From Prevotellaceae bacterium (GTDB lineage Bacteria; Bacteroidota; Bacteroidia; Bacteroidales; Paludibacteraceae): 33,093 nt of DNA. Every line of letters starts with the position of its first letter. The first letter of the stretch is position 1. The stretch covers positions 1-33,093 of the forward strand of contig JAISWT010000028.1 of NCBI GenBank assembly GCA_031271005.1, given 5' to 3'. This document shows, in pieces, positions 1 through 7,151 of the stretch. A program made the position numbers and the translations under genes. The notes under the pieces are model-generated. The model made no database searches, was not told the DNA's origin, and saw only the letters and a list, made by a program, of their open reading frames with translations.

Positions 1-87
1 GGTTTGGATATAAAATCAGTACAATGGTTTAATTTACTAAAATAAATGTTAATATAAATTAAATCTATATTAGCGTCAGTTAGTGGT

Positions 88-171
88 TAGAGTTTAGAGT
101 TTAGTTATTAGAGTTTAGAGTTTAGTTATTAGAGTTTAGAGTTTAGTTATTAGAGTTTAGAGTTTAGTTAC
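88..171. repeat. Tandem array, 21-bp unit made of three heptamers (x4)
   Basis: Four consecutive 21-bp units (88-108, 109-129, 130-150, 151-171). Each unit is two TAGAGTT heptamers followed by one TAGTTAT heptamer; only the last base of the fourth copy differs. The period is three 7-bp steps, or about two helical turns. The unit carries TAG or TAA in every forward frame. The region has no gene. Confidence 0.95.
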
Positions 172-225
172 TAGATTATTCCTTCATTTCTTAATTGCTA
201 ATTGCTGCGTATTCTGTATTTTATT

Positions 226-303
226 ATTCACTATTCACTATTCACTATTCACTATTCACTATTAATTCTCAATTCTCAATTCTCAATTCTCAATTCTCAA
301 TTC
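226..303. repeat. Two adjoining heptamer arrays: ATTCACT x5 and AATTCTC x5
   Basis: Five perfect ATTCACT copies (226-260) are followed, after ATT, by five perfect AATTCTC copies (264-298) and a partial sixth copy. Both arrays have a 7-bp period but different units, and they abut with no unique sequence between them. Confidence 0.95.
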
Positions 304-317
304 AAAAACATTTCTTA

Positions 318-371
318 ATTGCTATCTGCTAACTGCTATCTGCTATCTGCTAATTGCTAACTGCTAATTGT
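318..371. repeat. Degenerate heptamer array, TTGCTAA/CTGCTAA/CTGCTAT
   Basis: About seven heptamers that interchange single bases (CTGCTAT, CTGCTAA, TTGCTAA). The same family recurs at 4054-4088, 5961-5996, 10921-11000, 25855-25900, 28976-29095 and 32038-32135. Confidence 0.9.
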
Positions 372-385
372 CAATAGCCCATTCA

Positions 386-393
386 CAAAGTTA
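386..393 (-). promoter_or_regulatory. Orphan TAACTTTG -7-like box pointing left
   Basis: On the minus strand this reads TAACTTTG, the Bacteroidota -7 motif. No TTG lies 19-21 bp upstream. A transcript from it would run left through the arrays and off the window. The surrounding 372-574 is AT-rich single-copy sequence with no gene that I can support. Confidence 0.25.
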
Positions 394-574
394 ATAAATA
401 GTAATGAATAATAAACTATTTTATAAATAAATTTGCAAATTTTATATAAAATATTGAATTTAAGAATTACTTATTTAAAAAAATAATAAATATAACTATT
501 TGAATATTAGTTAGTTTCAAAAATAATTTTTACTGAATACTGTATTTTGATAAAATAAAAAGTGTTAAAAAAAA

Positions 575-726
575 GTTATCAGTTATCAGCGTTTAGTTAG
601 GTATAGTTAGAAATAGTTATTAGAGTTTAGAGTTTAGAGTTTAGAGTTTAGTTAGGAATAGTTAGAAACTTTAATCAATTAGCAATTAGCAATTAGCAAA
701 TCGTAATTTTTAATTTTTAATTCGTA
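575..726. repeat. Composite repeat module (TTATCAG, TAGAGTT, TTAGCAA, AATTCGT units)
   Basis: The module starts with two TTATCAG copies, then four TAGAGTT-type heptamers (about 620-650), a short non-tandem bridge (GTTAGAAACTTTAATCAATT, 661-680), three TTAGCAA copies, and AATTTTT/AATTCGT units. The same parts occur in the same order, inverted, at 5881-5963. This indicates copying of a whole module rather than independent slippage. Confidence 0.85.
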
Positions 727-733
727 ATTGGAT

Positions 734-845
734 TTCATTCCTTCATTCCTTCATTCCTTCATTCCTTCATTCCTTCATTTCTTCATTTCTTCATTTCTTC
801 ATTTCTTCATTTCTTCATTTCTTCATTTCTTCATTTCTTCATTGC
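734..845. repeat. Octamer array, TTCATTCC x5 then TTCATTTC x8
   Basis: Five perfect TTCATTCC copies (734-773) run into eight TTCATTTC copies (774-837), with a degenerate final unit. The clean switch between two one-base variants suggests separate local expansions. The complement (GAAGGAAT/GAAGAAAT) recurs at about 17030-17066 and at 21473-21504. Confidence 0.95.
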
Positions 846-873
846 TATCTGCTAATTGCTAATTGTTTCGCGT

Positions 874-915
874 TTTCACTATTCACTATTCACTATTCAC
901 TATTCACTATTCACT
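874..915. repeat. Heptamer array ATTCACT x6 overlapping the end of the ABC gene
   Basis: Six ATTCACT copies (the first is TTTCACT-like). Read on the minus strand the unit is AGTGAAT, which contains TAG and TGA in rotating frames. The stop codon of the ABC exporter (900-902) and its last few codons lie inside the array. Confidence 0.95.
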
Positions 916-2690
916 ATTATCGTGTCGTTTATCTTTTCTACGTTCAAACTGCGTGCTGCGGCGTCGAAAATTTCTTTGTAAACGCCGCCCTGCTGATATA
1001 CTTCTTCGTGTGTTCCGCTTTCCACTACCCTGCCCTGCTTCATGGCGAAAATCATATCGCTATCAATAATCTGCGAAATGGAGTGCGAGATTATTATTAC
1101 CGTGCGATTTTTCTTAATTTCGTCAAGCGAGATTTTTATCTGCTCTGTTGCGATGGCATCGAGCGATGCTGTTGGCTCATCAAGGAAGATTATTGGCGGG
1201 TTTTTCAGGAACATTCTTGCAATTGCAATCCTCTGCTGCTGTCCTCCTGAGAGTAGCAGCGCGGAACTTTGGTAGGCATTGGGCAGGCTCGTTATCTGGC
1301 TGTGAATACAGGCTTTTTTTGCGGCATCTTCGACCTGCTCGCGCGTGGCTTGCGGGTTGCCGTAGCGGATATTCTCGTCAATGGAGCCATTAAAGATGTG
1401 ATTTTTTTGCAATACCAACCCTATGTTTTCGCGCAAAAATTTTGTGTCGTACTCTTCCAGCGGGACGCCGTCCAAGAGGATTTTCCCGCGCACAGGCTCG
1501 TAAAATTTGTCTAAAAGATTGATAATTGTACTTTTGCCTGCGCCCGACAAGCCAACAAGCGCAGTAATCTTGTTCGGCGAAATACGCATATTGATGTCCC
1601 ACAGAGCCTGCGTTCCGTTGGGGTAAATAAAATCCACGTTTTTTATCTCAAACTCACCGCGAATTTTGTCGGGCTTGTACTTGCCCGACTGTTCCTTTTG
1701 GCTGTCGGCGTTCATAATGTCAAAAAAACCTTCGGCATAAATCAGCGCGTCATTAATATCATCGTAAATGCGGTGCAGTTGGCGAATTGGAGCCGTAACG
1801 TTGTTGAACAGCATAATGTGCAGCATTATTGCGCCGATTTGCATTTGCCCTGTCAGCACGAGATAAGCCGTTAATATAATGATAATTACGATGCCTATCT
1901 GTTCGGTAAATGTTTTCAGCCCGTCGAAAAAAAAGTTGGTTCGGCGCGTGCGCATTTGAGTATCTGTAAGCGCGTTTTGCAAGTCGAGTTGTTTCGTCGC
2001 CTCAATATTTTCGCGGTTGAAGGACTTAATGACGGTTATCGATTCCAAAATATTGATAATCCCGTGCGATTTATTTTCGCGGTAGGTTCTGATGTTTCGC
2101 CGCCAGCCCTGCAATTTTTTCGCCTGCCTTTGGCTGATAGCAAAATAAATCGGCACTATGCACAGCCCCACGCAGCCCACATACACGTTGGCACGAAACA
2201 TACACACCAGCGCAATGATAGCGCTGCTAAAAAGCGGAAAAATTTCGATGAAAAAGTTCTGCACCGTGCGCGTTAAACTTTCTACTCCGCGGTCAATCCG
2301 TGTCTGCAACTTTCCCGCGCCCGTTTCTTCGGCAACGAAAAACGCCATTCGGTAAGTTAAAACCTTCTCTATTATATTCTGCGCGAAGTCTTTGGCTACC
2401 AAAATGCGTATCTTTTCGCCGAAAAATTTCTGCCCGAAAGTGATAAAAACATTGACCACTTCCTTACTGACCAGCACGATAATAATTGTTGTCAGAATAG
2501 ACAAGCCCTCGCGCAGATGCTTGTGCTGCTCCACGAGTGTGGTAATAGAATTGACGGTATATTGCAGCACGTAGGCATTGACCTGCGCGGTAATAGCGCC
2601 GACAAAAGTAAGAAGCAGCGCCAGCGCAATCAGCCACTTGTAGGGCTTGATGTAGGGCAAGATGTGCCTGAACAGTTGGATAAGGGACAT
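900..2690 (-). CDS. ABC exporter, fused permease and ATPase (type IV half-transporter)
   Basis: Half-transporter of 596 residues. Residues 1-310 hold about six membrane segments (for example 19-40, 63-82, 150-185, 265-280). The C-terminal ATPase has Walker A GLSGAGKST (380-388), Q-loop Gln428, signature LSGGQ (480-484), Walker B IIFLDE (500-505) and H-loop His536, so all catalytic parts are intact. The family exports lipids, peptides or drugs as dimers; MsbA-like lipid export is possible but the substrate cannot be read from sequence. The ATG at 2688-2690 is followed at once by a normal N-terminus. The gene lies downstream of the glycosyltransferase on the same strand with a 153-bp gap. Its last codons (VNSE and TAG) are encoded by an ATTCACT heptamer array, so the natural end of the protein has probably been replaced. 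Confidence 0.93.
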   Translation of the reverse strand: MSLIQLFRHILPYIKPYKWLIALALLLTFVGAITAQVNAYVLQYTVNSITTLVEQHKHLREGLSILTTIIIVLVSKEVVNVFITFGQKFFGEKIRILVAKDFAQNIIEKVLTYRMAFFVAEETGAGKLQTRIDRGVESLTRTVQNFFIEIFPLFSSAIIALVCMFRANVYVGCVGLCIVPIYFAISQRQAKKLQGWRRNIRTYRENKSHGIINILESITVIKSFNRENIEATKQLDLQNALTDTQMRTRRTNFFFDGLKTFTEQIGIVIIIILTAYLVLTGQMQIGAIMLHIMLFNNVTAPIRQLHRIYDDINDALIYAEGFFDIMNADSQKEQSGKYKPDKIRGEFEIKNVDFIYPNGTQALWDINMRISPNKITALVGLSGAGKSTIINLLDKFYEPVRGKILLDGVPLEEYDTKFLRENIGLVLQKNHIFNGSIDENIRYGNPQATREQVEDAAKKACIHSQITSLPNAYQSSALLLSGGQQQRIAIARMFLKNPPIIFLDEPTASLDAIATEQIKISLDEIKKNRTVIIISHSISQIIDSDMIFAMKQGRVVESGTHEEVYQQGGVYKEIFDAAARSLNVEKINDTIIVNSE

Positions 2691-2712
2691 AACATTTTAA
2701 TAGTTTGCTTTA

Positions 2713-2729
2713 AAGGTTAGGGTAACCTT
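2713..2729. other. Short hairpin between glycosyltransferase and ABC genes
   Basis: Perfect 7-bp arms AAGGTTA/TAACCTT with a GGG loop, next to a run of A and T. It may be a weak terminator or an mRNA processing site between the two minus-strand genes. No clear U-tract follows on the minus strand. Confidence 0.3.
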
Positions 2730-2811
2730 CTAAAAAAACAGTTTTTTTTTCGGAGAACCCCGTAATATTTTTTTAAGTGATTGTAATTCAGTTACATCAA
2801 CATCAGTTATG

Positions 2812-2819
2812 CAAATGTA
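2812..2819 (-). promoter_or_regulatory. Possible -7 box (TACATTTG) upstream of the ABC exporter
   Basis: Matches TAnnTTTG on the minus strand, about 120 bp before the ABC start codon. No TTG lies at the expected upstream distance, so this is a weak call. Confidence 0.25.
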
Positions 2820-2843
2820 AAGCAGGACAAAGTAGTCGGCTAA

Positions 2844-3797
2844 TTATAATTCTTTCTCTATCAAATAGTTATTTCTTTCGGGCGAGTTTCGCGAAATCAG
2901 TTCTCCGAGAAATCCTGCGAGGAAAAACATTGAGCCTAAAACCATTCCGAACATTGAGAGATAAAAATAAGGGTTATCTGCTATCAGCGAGCCGAAGTTT
3001 CCACGATTCAGTTCTACTATTTTCCAAATAATCAGCACAATAAGCGCCCCAAATCCGAGCAAAAACATGGTACTGCCCCAGAGTCCGAAAAAGTGCATCG
3101 GTTTTTTCCCGAATTTGTTCAGGAACCAGAGCGTAATCAGGTCGAGGTATCCATTTACAAAGCGGTTAAGCCCGAATTTAGATTGTCCGAATTCGCGCTT
3201 GCGATGTTCCACAACCTTTTCGCCGATTTTAGTGAAGCCCGCGTTTTTTGCTAAATACGGAATATATCTGTGCATTTCGCCGAATACCTCTATGCTTTTC
3301 ACAACGGCGCGGCGATATGCTTTGATGCCGCTGTTCATATCGTGCAGTTTCAATCCTGTAACACGGCGCGCGGTGGCATTGTAGAGTTTTGAGGGCAGAT
3401 TTTTAGTTAGTTTTGAGTCGTAACGTTTCCGTTTCCAGCCCGATACCAGGTCGTAGCCGTCATCAACAATCATACGGTACAGTTCGGGGATTTCCTCCGG
3501 GCTGTCCTGCAAATCGGCATCCATAGTAATCACAACGTCGCCTGCGGTTGCCTGAAAGCCGCAAAACAGAGCCGGTGATTTGCCGTAATTGTTGCGCAAC
3601 TTAATGCCACGCACCCTGTCGGCATACGCAATTTTCAGTTTCTCAATCACTTGCCAAGAGCCGTCAGTGCTCCCGTCATCTACAAAAATCACCTCGTAAG
3701 AGAACCCCGCCGCATGCATAACCCTGTCTATCCATTGATAAAGTTTCGCAAGCGACTCCTCCTCATTATACAAAGGTACAACTACCGAAATATTCAT
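2844..3797 (-). CDS. Polyprenyl-phosphate glycosyltransferase, GT2 (GtrB/DPM1-like)
   Basis: 317 residues. A GT2 domain at the N-terminus has the nucleotide-binding segment FVDDGSTDGS (38-47) and the metal-binding DADLQD (93-98). Two C-terminal hydrophobic spans (about 235-258 and 270-295) fit the GtrB/DPM1-like architecture. Such enzymes move a sugar from a nucleotide donor to undecaprenyl phosphate on the cytoplasmic face, for glycan modification or protein glycosylation. Donor sugar unknown. The ATG (3795-3797) gives the canonical MNISVVVPLYNEE start. A TAACTTTG box at 3962-3969 lies upstream, giving an approximately 160-nt leader that contains a GCCGA/TCGGC hairpin (3821-3836). Confidence 0.9.
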   Translation of the reverse strand: MNISVVVPLYNEEESLAKLYQWIDRVMHAAGFSYEVIFVDDGSTDGSWQVIEKLKIAYADRVRGIKLRNNYGKSPALFCGFQATAGDVVITMDADLQDSPEEIPELYRMIVDDGYDLVSGWKRKRYDSKLTKNLPSKLYNATARRVTGLKLHDMNSGIKAYRRAVVKSIEVFGEMHRYIPYLAKNAGFTKIGEKVVEHRKREFGQSKFGLNRFVNGYLDLITLWFLNKFGKKPMHFFGLWGSTMFLLGFGALIVLIIWKIVELNRGNFGSLIADNPYFYLSMFGMVLGSMFFLAGFLGELISRNSPERNNYLIEKEL

Positions 3798-3961
3798 AAA
3801 ATAAGACTTTTATTTTTCCTGCCGACAGAAATCGGCGGTTAATCATTATTGATTGCAGTGTGCGCAATAAATTTTCATCTGTTTGGAAATCAGCATGTTA
3901 TGCTACAACCTGTCGCTATATTGGAGGTCGTTAATCTCCCGTTATTGCTGTTTTTGGCGTG

Positions 3962-3969
3962 CAAAGTTA
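3962..3969 (-). promoter_or_regulatory. Promoter -7 box TAACTTTG for the glycosyltransferase
   Basis: A perfect TAnnTTTG match on the minus strand. The expected -33 position falls at the edge of an AATTCTC heptamer array (3985-4010) and does not contain a clean TTG. Divergent from the rhomboid promoter at 4090-4120. Confidence 0.5.
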
Positions 3970-3984
3970 CAACATTTTTTTTAA

Positions 3985-4088
3985 ATTGAGAATTGAGAAT
4001 TGAGAATTATTGGTTAATTCTTTTTACATTGAGACGCAATGCATTGTGTCTGTAAATTGCTAATTGCTAACTGCTAATTGCTAACTGA
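3985..4088. repeat. Composite module: GAGAATT array, hairpin core, TTGCTAA array
   Basis: Three GAGAATT heptamers (about 3987-4010) are followed by a near-palindrome (4032-4051, arms AGACGCAATG/CATTGTGTCT) and then by TTGCTAA/CTGCTAA heptamers (4054-4088). The order GAGAATT array, core, TTGCTAA array matches the module at 25765-25900, whose core differs but shares ACGCAA and GCATTG blocks. Confidence 0.85.
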
Positions 4089-4089
4089 T

Positions 4090-4120
4090 TTGGAATACTC
4101 GCAGTTTTCATGTAATTTTG
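4090..4120 (+). promoter_or_regulatory. Promoter for the rhomboid gene (TTG, N20, TAATTTTG)
   Basis: TTG at 4090-4092, a 20-bp spacer, then TAATTTTG at 4113-4120. Both boxes and the spacing match the Bacteroidota primary sigma factor consensus. Transcription should start near 4127, giving a leader of about 50 nt. The heptamer array ends directly at the -33 box. Confidence 0.75.
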
Positions 4121-4178
4121 GGGCGCAAAATAAGCAGGTTAAAACGAAAAAAAAATTAATAAAATTACTTCTTTTCAC

Positions 4179-5060
4179 ATGAGTTTTACAGAACAGATAA
4201 AAATGCAATGGCGCACGGGCGGTGCGCATATTTCGCTGATTTACATAAATATATTGATTTTTCTGCTTGTGAAGGCAGTGGAAATTGTGTGCAAACTTTT
4301 TCTGATTAATTCTATTGACCCTGCCGAATTTCTGGCTATGCCATCGAGCGTTTCCGCGTTGAGCACAAGATTTTGGACACCAATTACTTACATGTTTTAC
4401 CACAAAGAATTTTGGCACATTTTATTCAATATGCTGTGCCTGTATTGGTTTGGGATGTTGTTTTTGGCTGTTTTTTCGAGCAGACAATTCGTGTCGGTTT
4501 ACATATTCGGCGGGCTTATGGCTGCTGCTCTTTACGCTTTGAGTTTCAACTTTGTGCCTTATTATCAGCAATTTTTCGCCGCATCGGGGCTGCTTTTGGG
4601 AGCATCCGGCGCTATAATGGCTATTGTTGTGGCGGTGGCAGTGTGGCAACCCGATGCGAAAATAAATTTACTGTTGATAGGCGCTGTGAAGTTGAAATTT
4701 GTTGCTCTCGCATTTATTCTGATGAGTTTTTTTGGGTTGACATCATTCAACGGAGGCGGCGAAGTGGCACATCTGGGCGGCGCACTGGCGGGATGGTTAT
4801 TTGCTTTTAGTTTAAAAAAGAAAAACAGAGATATTACTGCGTGGATAAACAGCATAATTGATTGGGTTGTAACTGTTTTTGCCAAAAGGAAACCGAAATT
4901 CTCTCCGCCTGATTACAGCCGTATGAGCGATGCCGAATTTAATATTAACAGAGCGCGAAACAGCAAAGAAATTGACCGCATTTTAGATAAAATAAAATCG
5001 TCCGGCTACGAAAGTTTAACCAAAGAGGAAAAACAGTTTCTGTTTTCGCAGGGAAAGTGA
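4179..5060 (+). CDS. Rhomboid family intramembrane serine protease
   Basis: 293 residues. About six membrane segments with the catalytic pair visible: Ser143 in GASG and His198 in AHLGG. HxxxN (His80 to Asn84) in the second segment supplies the oxyanion residues. After the barrel-like membrane core (to about residue 212) there is a cytosolic tail that ends with a helical DRILDKIKSSGYESLTKEEK motif (from about 264), common on rhomboids of this phylum. The family cleaves membrane proteins within the bilayer; substrate unknown. A consensus promoter at 4090-4120 supports the ATG at 4179. Confidence 0.92.
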   Translation: MSFTEQIKMQWRTGGAHISLIYINILIFLLVKAVEIVCKLFLINSIDPAEFLAMPSSVSALSTRFWTPITYMFYHKEFWHILFNMLCLYWFGMLFLAVFSSRQFVSVYIFGGLMAAALYALSFNFVPYYQQFFAASGLLLGASGAIMAIVVAVAVWQPDAKINLLLIGAVKLKFVALAFILMSFFGLTSFNGGGEVAHLGGALAGWLFAFSLKKKNRDITAWINSIIDWVVTVFAKRKPKFSPPDYSRMSDAEFNINRARNSKEIDRILDKIKSSGYESLTKEEKQFLFSQGK

Positions 5061-5102
5061 AAATCAAGAGCAAACAATTAATAACTAATAATTATTGATA
5101 TT

Positions 5103-5172
5103 GTGCCCTTTGTGCAACCTCCCGCTTTGGCGGGAGAATAAAATAAATTATTAACCGACTCCTAAAAGGGCA
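5103..5172. repeat. Hairpin repeat with flanking inverted ends (CCCGCTTTGGCGGG family)
   Basis: A perfect hairpin CTCCCGC/GCGGGAG (5119-5136) sits inside 8-bp inverted ends TGCCCTTT (5103-5110) and AAAGGGCA (5165-5172). The same GC-rich hairpin recurs at 11091, 16940, 25720, 32994 and 33066. It could act as a terminator behind the rhomboid gene, or be a REP/MITE-like element. Confidence 0.65.
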
Positions 5173-5187
5173 TAAAAAGTAAAAAAT

Positions 5188-5250
5188 ATGGCAGAAACGG
5201 TATTATTTGAAAATGGAGTAAAAAGAGTTATTAAATTAAAAAAACAATGA
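5188..5250 (+). CDS. 20-residue ORF overlapping the rsmD start (possible leader peptide)
   Basis: ATG at 5188 opens a 20-codon frame (MAETVLFENGVKRVIKLKKQ) whose TGA overlaps the ATG of rsmD as ATGA, the usual sign of translational coupling. No family is recognised. It could be a coupling leader, the remnant of a longer upstream gene, or chance. Confidence 0.35.
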   Translation: MAETVLFENGVKRVIKLKKQ

Positions 5251-5792
5251 GAATAATTTCAGGCATATACAAAGGCAGACGGCTGAACGTTCCCGGCGCC
5301 ATTGTCGCACGCCCCACTACCGATTTTGCAAAAGAAGGACTGTTTAATTATTTGAACAATATAATTGATTTTGAGGAAGTAGCATTGCTTGACCTTTTTG
5401 CAGGAACAGGAAGTATTTCTTACGAGTTTCTTTCGCGCGGCTGCACACAGGCGGTTGCTGTTGAATTGCACAAAATTCAGTACGATTTTATTGTCCAAAC
5501 AAAAAAGACCCTTAACATCAACAATTTGCTCGTTTTCAGAGCCGATGTTTTCAAGTTCCTGAAAACCTGCAAAATGACTTTCGATGTCATCTTTGCCGAC
5601 CCGCCATACAGCCTCAACGACCTCGAAAAAATCCCCGACAGCGTGCTGAACGCCAATTTACTCACCCCGAATGGGGTTTTTATTCTCGAACATTCTGCAA
5701 ATTACAGATTTGAAAACCACCCGCTTTTTGACTGCCACCGAAAATACGGAAACGTGAATTTCAGTTTTTTCAGGAAAAAAGACGAAAATTGA
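5247..5792 (+). CDS. rsmD: 16S rRNA (guanine-966-N2) methyltransferase RsmD
   Basis: 181 residues, normal length. Starts MRIISGIYKGRRL, as usual for RsmD. The conserved RPTTDFAKEGLFN segment (22-34), SAM-binding LDLFAGTGS (48-56) and catalytic ADPPY (117-121) are all present. The enzyme methylates guanine 966 (E. coli numbering) of 16S rRNA in the small subunit, using S-adenosylmethionine. The start codon overlaps a 20-codon upstream frame. Convergent with parA; the two genes are separated by a repeat module. Confidence 0.93.
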   Translation: MRIISGIYKGRRLNVPGAIVARPTTDFAKEGLFNYLNNIIDFEEVALLDLFAGTGSISYEFLSRGCTQAVAVELHKIQYDFIVQTKKTLNINNLLVFRADVFKFLKTCKMTFDVIFADPPYSLNDLEKIPDSVLNANLLTPNGVFILEHSANYRFENHPLFDCHRKYGNVNFSFFRKKDEN

Positions 5793-5834
5793 AACTCCGC
5801 AAACCTTTTTCGCCATCTACCTGCTACACTGTAT

Positions 5835-5996
5835 TAAATTGTTAATTGAGAATTGAGAATTGAGAATTGAGAATTATATTCAATTACGAATTACGATTTG
5901 CTAATTGTTAATTGATTAAAGTTTCTAACAATACCTAACTAAACTCTAAACTCTAAACTCTAAATTGCTAATTACTAATTACTAATTGCTAATTGT
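5835..5996. repeat. Composite repeat module running into the 3' end of parA
   Basis: In order: GAGAATT array (about 5845-5875), TATATTCAATTACG bridge, AATTACG units, TTGCTAA/TTGTTAA, the GATTAAAGTTTCTAAC bridge, AACTCTA array (5941-5963), then TTGCTAA/TTACTAA heptamers. This is the inverted counterpart of the module at 621-726 and shares its GAGAATT-to-TTGCTAA half with 31990-32060. The last heptamers encode the C-terminus and stop of parA. Confidence 0.9.
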
Positions 5997-6752
5997 CCTG
6001 CTAATCAATTCTTTAGCTAAATCCATGTAATTTTGCGACCCCTTTGATTCATTGTCGTACGTCAGCACAGGTTTGCCATAACTTGGCGCTTCGCTCAGGC
6101 GCACATTGCGGTAGATAACCGTGTTGAACACCATATCCCCGAAGTGACTTTTAACCTCATCATAAACCTGATTCGCGAGGCGCAGACGGTTGTCGTACAT
6201 CGTGAGCAAAAAACCCTCAATCTCCAGAGACGGATTAAGTTTCAACTTTATGATTTTAATAGTATTAAGCAATTTGCTGATACCTTCGAGCGCAAAATAT
6301 TCGCATTGCACGGGGATAATAGCGGAATCCGATGCGGTCAGCGCATTGACAGTAATCAGCCCCAGCGAAGGCGAGCAGTCGATAAGAATAAAATCGTAGT
6401 CGGGGCGCAAAGGCGCGAGCAATTTTTGCATCACTTTTTCGCGGTCATCTTTGTTAAGAATCTCAATTTCAGCGCCCACAAGGTCGATGTGCGAAGGCAA
6501 AACAAACAGATTTTCAATTTCGGCAGGCACGATAGCACGCTCAACAGGCGCATTGTCAATCAGGCACTCGTAAATAGTAAGAGTAAGATTCTTTATGTCG
6601 ATACCCAAACCGGAAGAAGCGTTTGCCTGAGGGTCGGCATCTACAATCAGCACTTTTTTGCCCAGAGACGCCAAAGACGCTGCCAGATTGATAGCGGTAG
6701 TTGTCTTGCCTACGCCGCCTTTCTGATTTGCTAAACAAATAATTTTTCCCAT
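5982..6752 (-). CDS. parA: Chromosome-partitioning ATPase ParA/Soj
   Basis: 256 residues from the ATG at 6750-6752. A longer frame starting with TTG at 6842 is rejected because MGKIICLANQKGGVGKTTT is the normal ParA start. The deviant Walker A KGGVGKT (11-17), VDADPQAN (about 41-48), DFILIDCSPSLG and the C-terminal RLSEAPSYGKP motif are intact. ParA binds DNA non-specifically in its ATP form and moves ParB-parS complexes. No parB follows or precedes it here, although the two are neighbours in most bacteria. The last codons (TISN and TAG) come from a TTGCTAA array. Confidence 0.93.
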   Translation of the reverse strand: MGKIICLANQKGGVGKTTTAINLAASLASLGKKVLIVDADPQANASSGLGIDIKNLTLTIYECLIDNAPVERAIVPAEIENLFVLPSHIDLVGAEIEILNKDDREKVMQKLLAPLRPDYDFILIDCSPSLGLITVNALTASDSAIIPVQCEYFALEGISKLLNTIKIIKLKLNPSLEIEGFLLTMYDNRLRLANQVYDEVKSHFGDMVFNTVIYRNVRLSEAPSYGKPVLTYDNESKGSQNYMDLAKELISRTISN

Positions 6753-7151
6753 TATTTTTCTTATATAATAATAAATTGAAAGCAACAGATTGCAAAAACT
6801 TTGTGCCAAACACCGCAAACATTGCCCATCGCTGTCATTCAACTCAAATACATTATGGACATGACTTTGATTTTTATGCCTGTAAGCGCCTTATACACAA
6901 TACAAATATTGCTTTTGTCCGCAAAATGTGCTTCACATCAAAATAATTGCACAAAAGTACTGCTTTTATAAGTATATTTATTAACAAAAAAATACTATTT
7001 ATCAACAACTTATCAAAACAGAAAAATAAATTTTTATTTTAGCCCGAAAAACAGTATTTTTGCAACTCCATAATTGATTGTTTCAAGAGAAAATTTCTTT
7101 AAACAAATTAAACTGAAAATTGCAACAATTTGAGTCTTTAAATTAAAAAAA
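6753..7151. other. Divergent intergenic region between parA and mce
   Basis: No gene. Contains a TACTTTTG box on the minus strand (6952-6959) that could serve parA, a TATTTTTG box on the plus strand (7055-7062) for the epimerase, and between them an AT-rich stretch with three DnaA-box-like nonamers (TTATTAACA 6978-6986, TTATCAACA 6999-7007, TTATCAAAA 7010-7018). It is notably free of heptamer arrays. Confidence 0.5.
7055..7062 (+). promoter_or_regulatory. Promoter -7 box TATTTTTG for methylmalonyl-CoA epimerase
   Basis: Matches TAnnTTTG; the -33 region is TTT rather than TTG at the right distance. Transcription would start near 7069, about 80 nt before the start codon. Confidence 0.45.

Noticed and set aside
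81-371. Repeat-rich left end considered as a CRISPR array
   Set aside because: The repeats are directly tandem with 7-bp periods and no unique spacers of 25-40 bp, and no cas gene is in the window.
6753-6842. N-terminal extension of parA from a TTG at 6842
   Set aside because: The extension shows no ParA similarity; the family normally starts at the MGKII ATG (6752) just before the Walker A motif.
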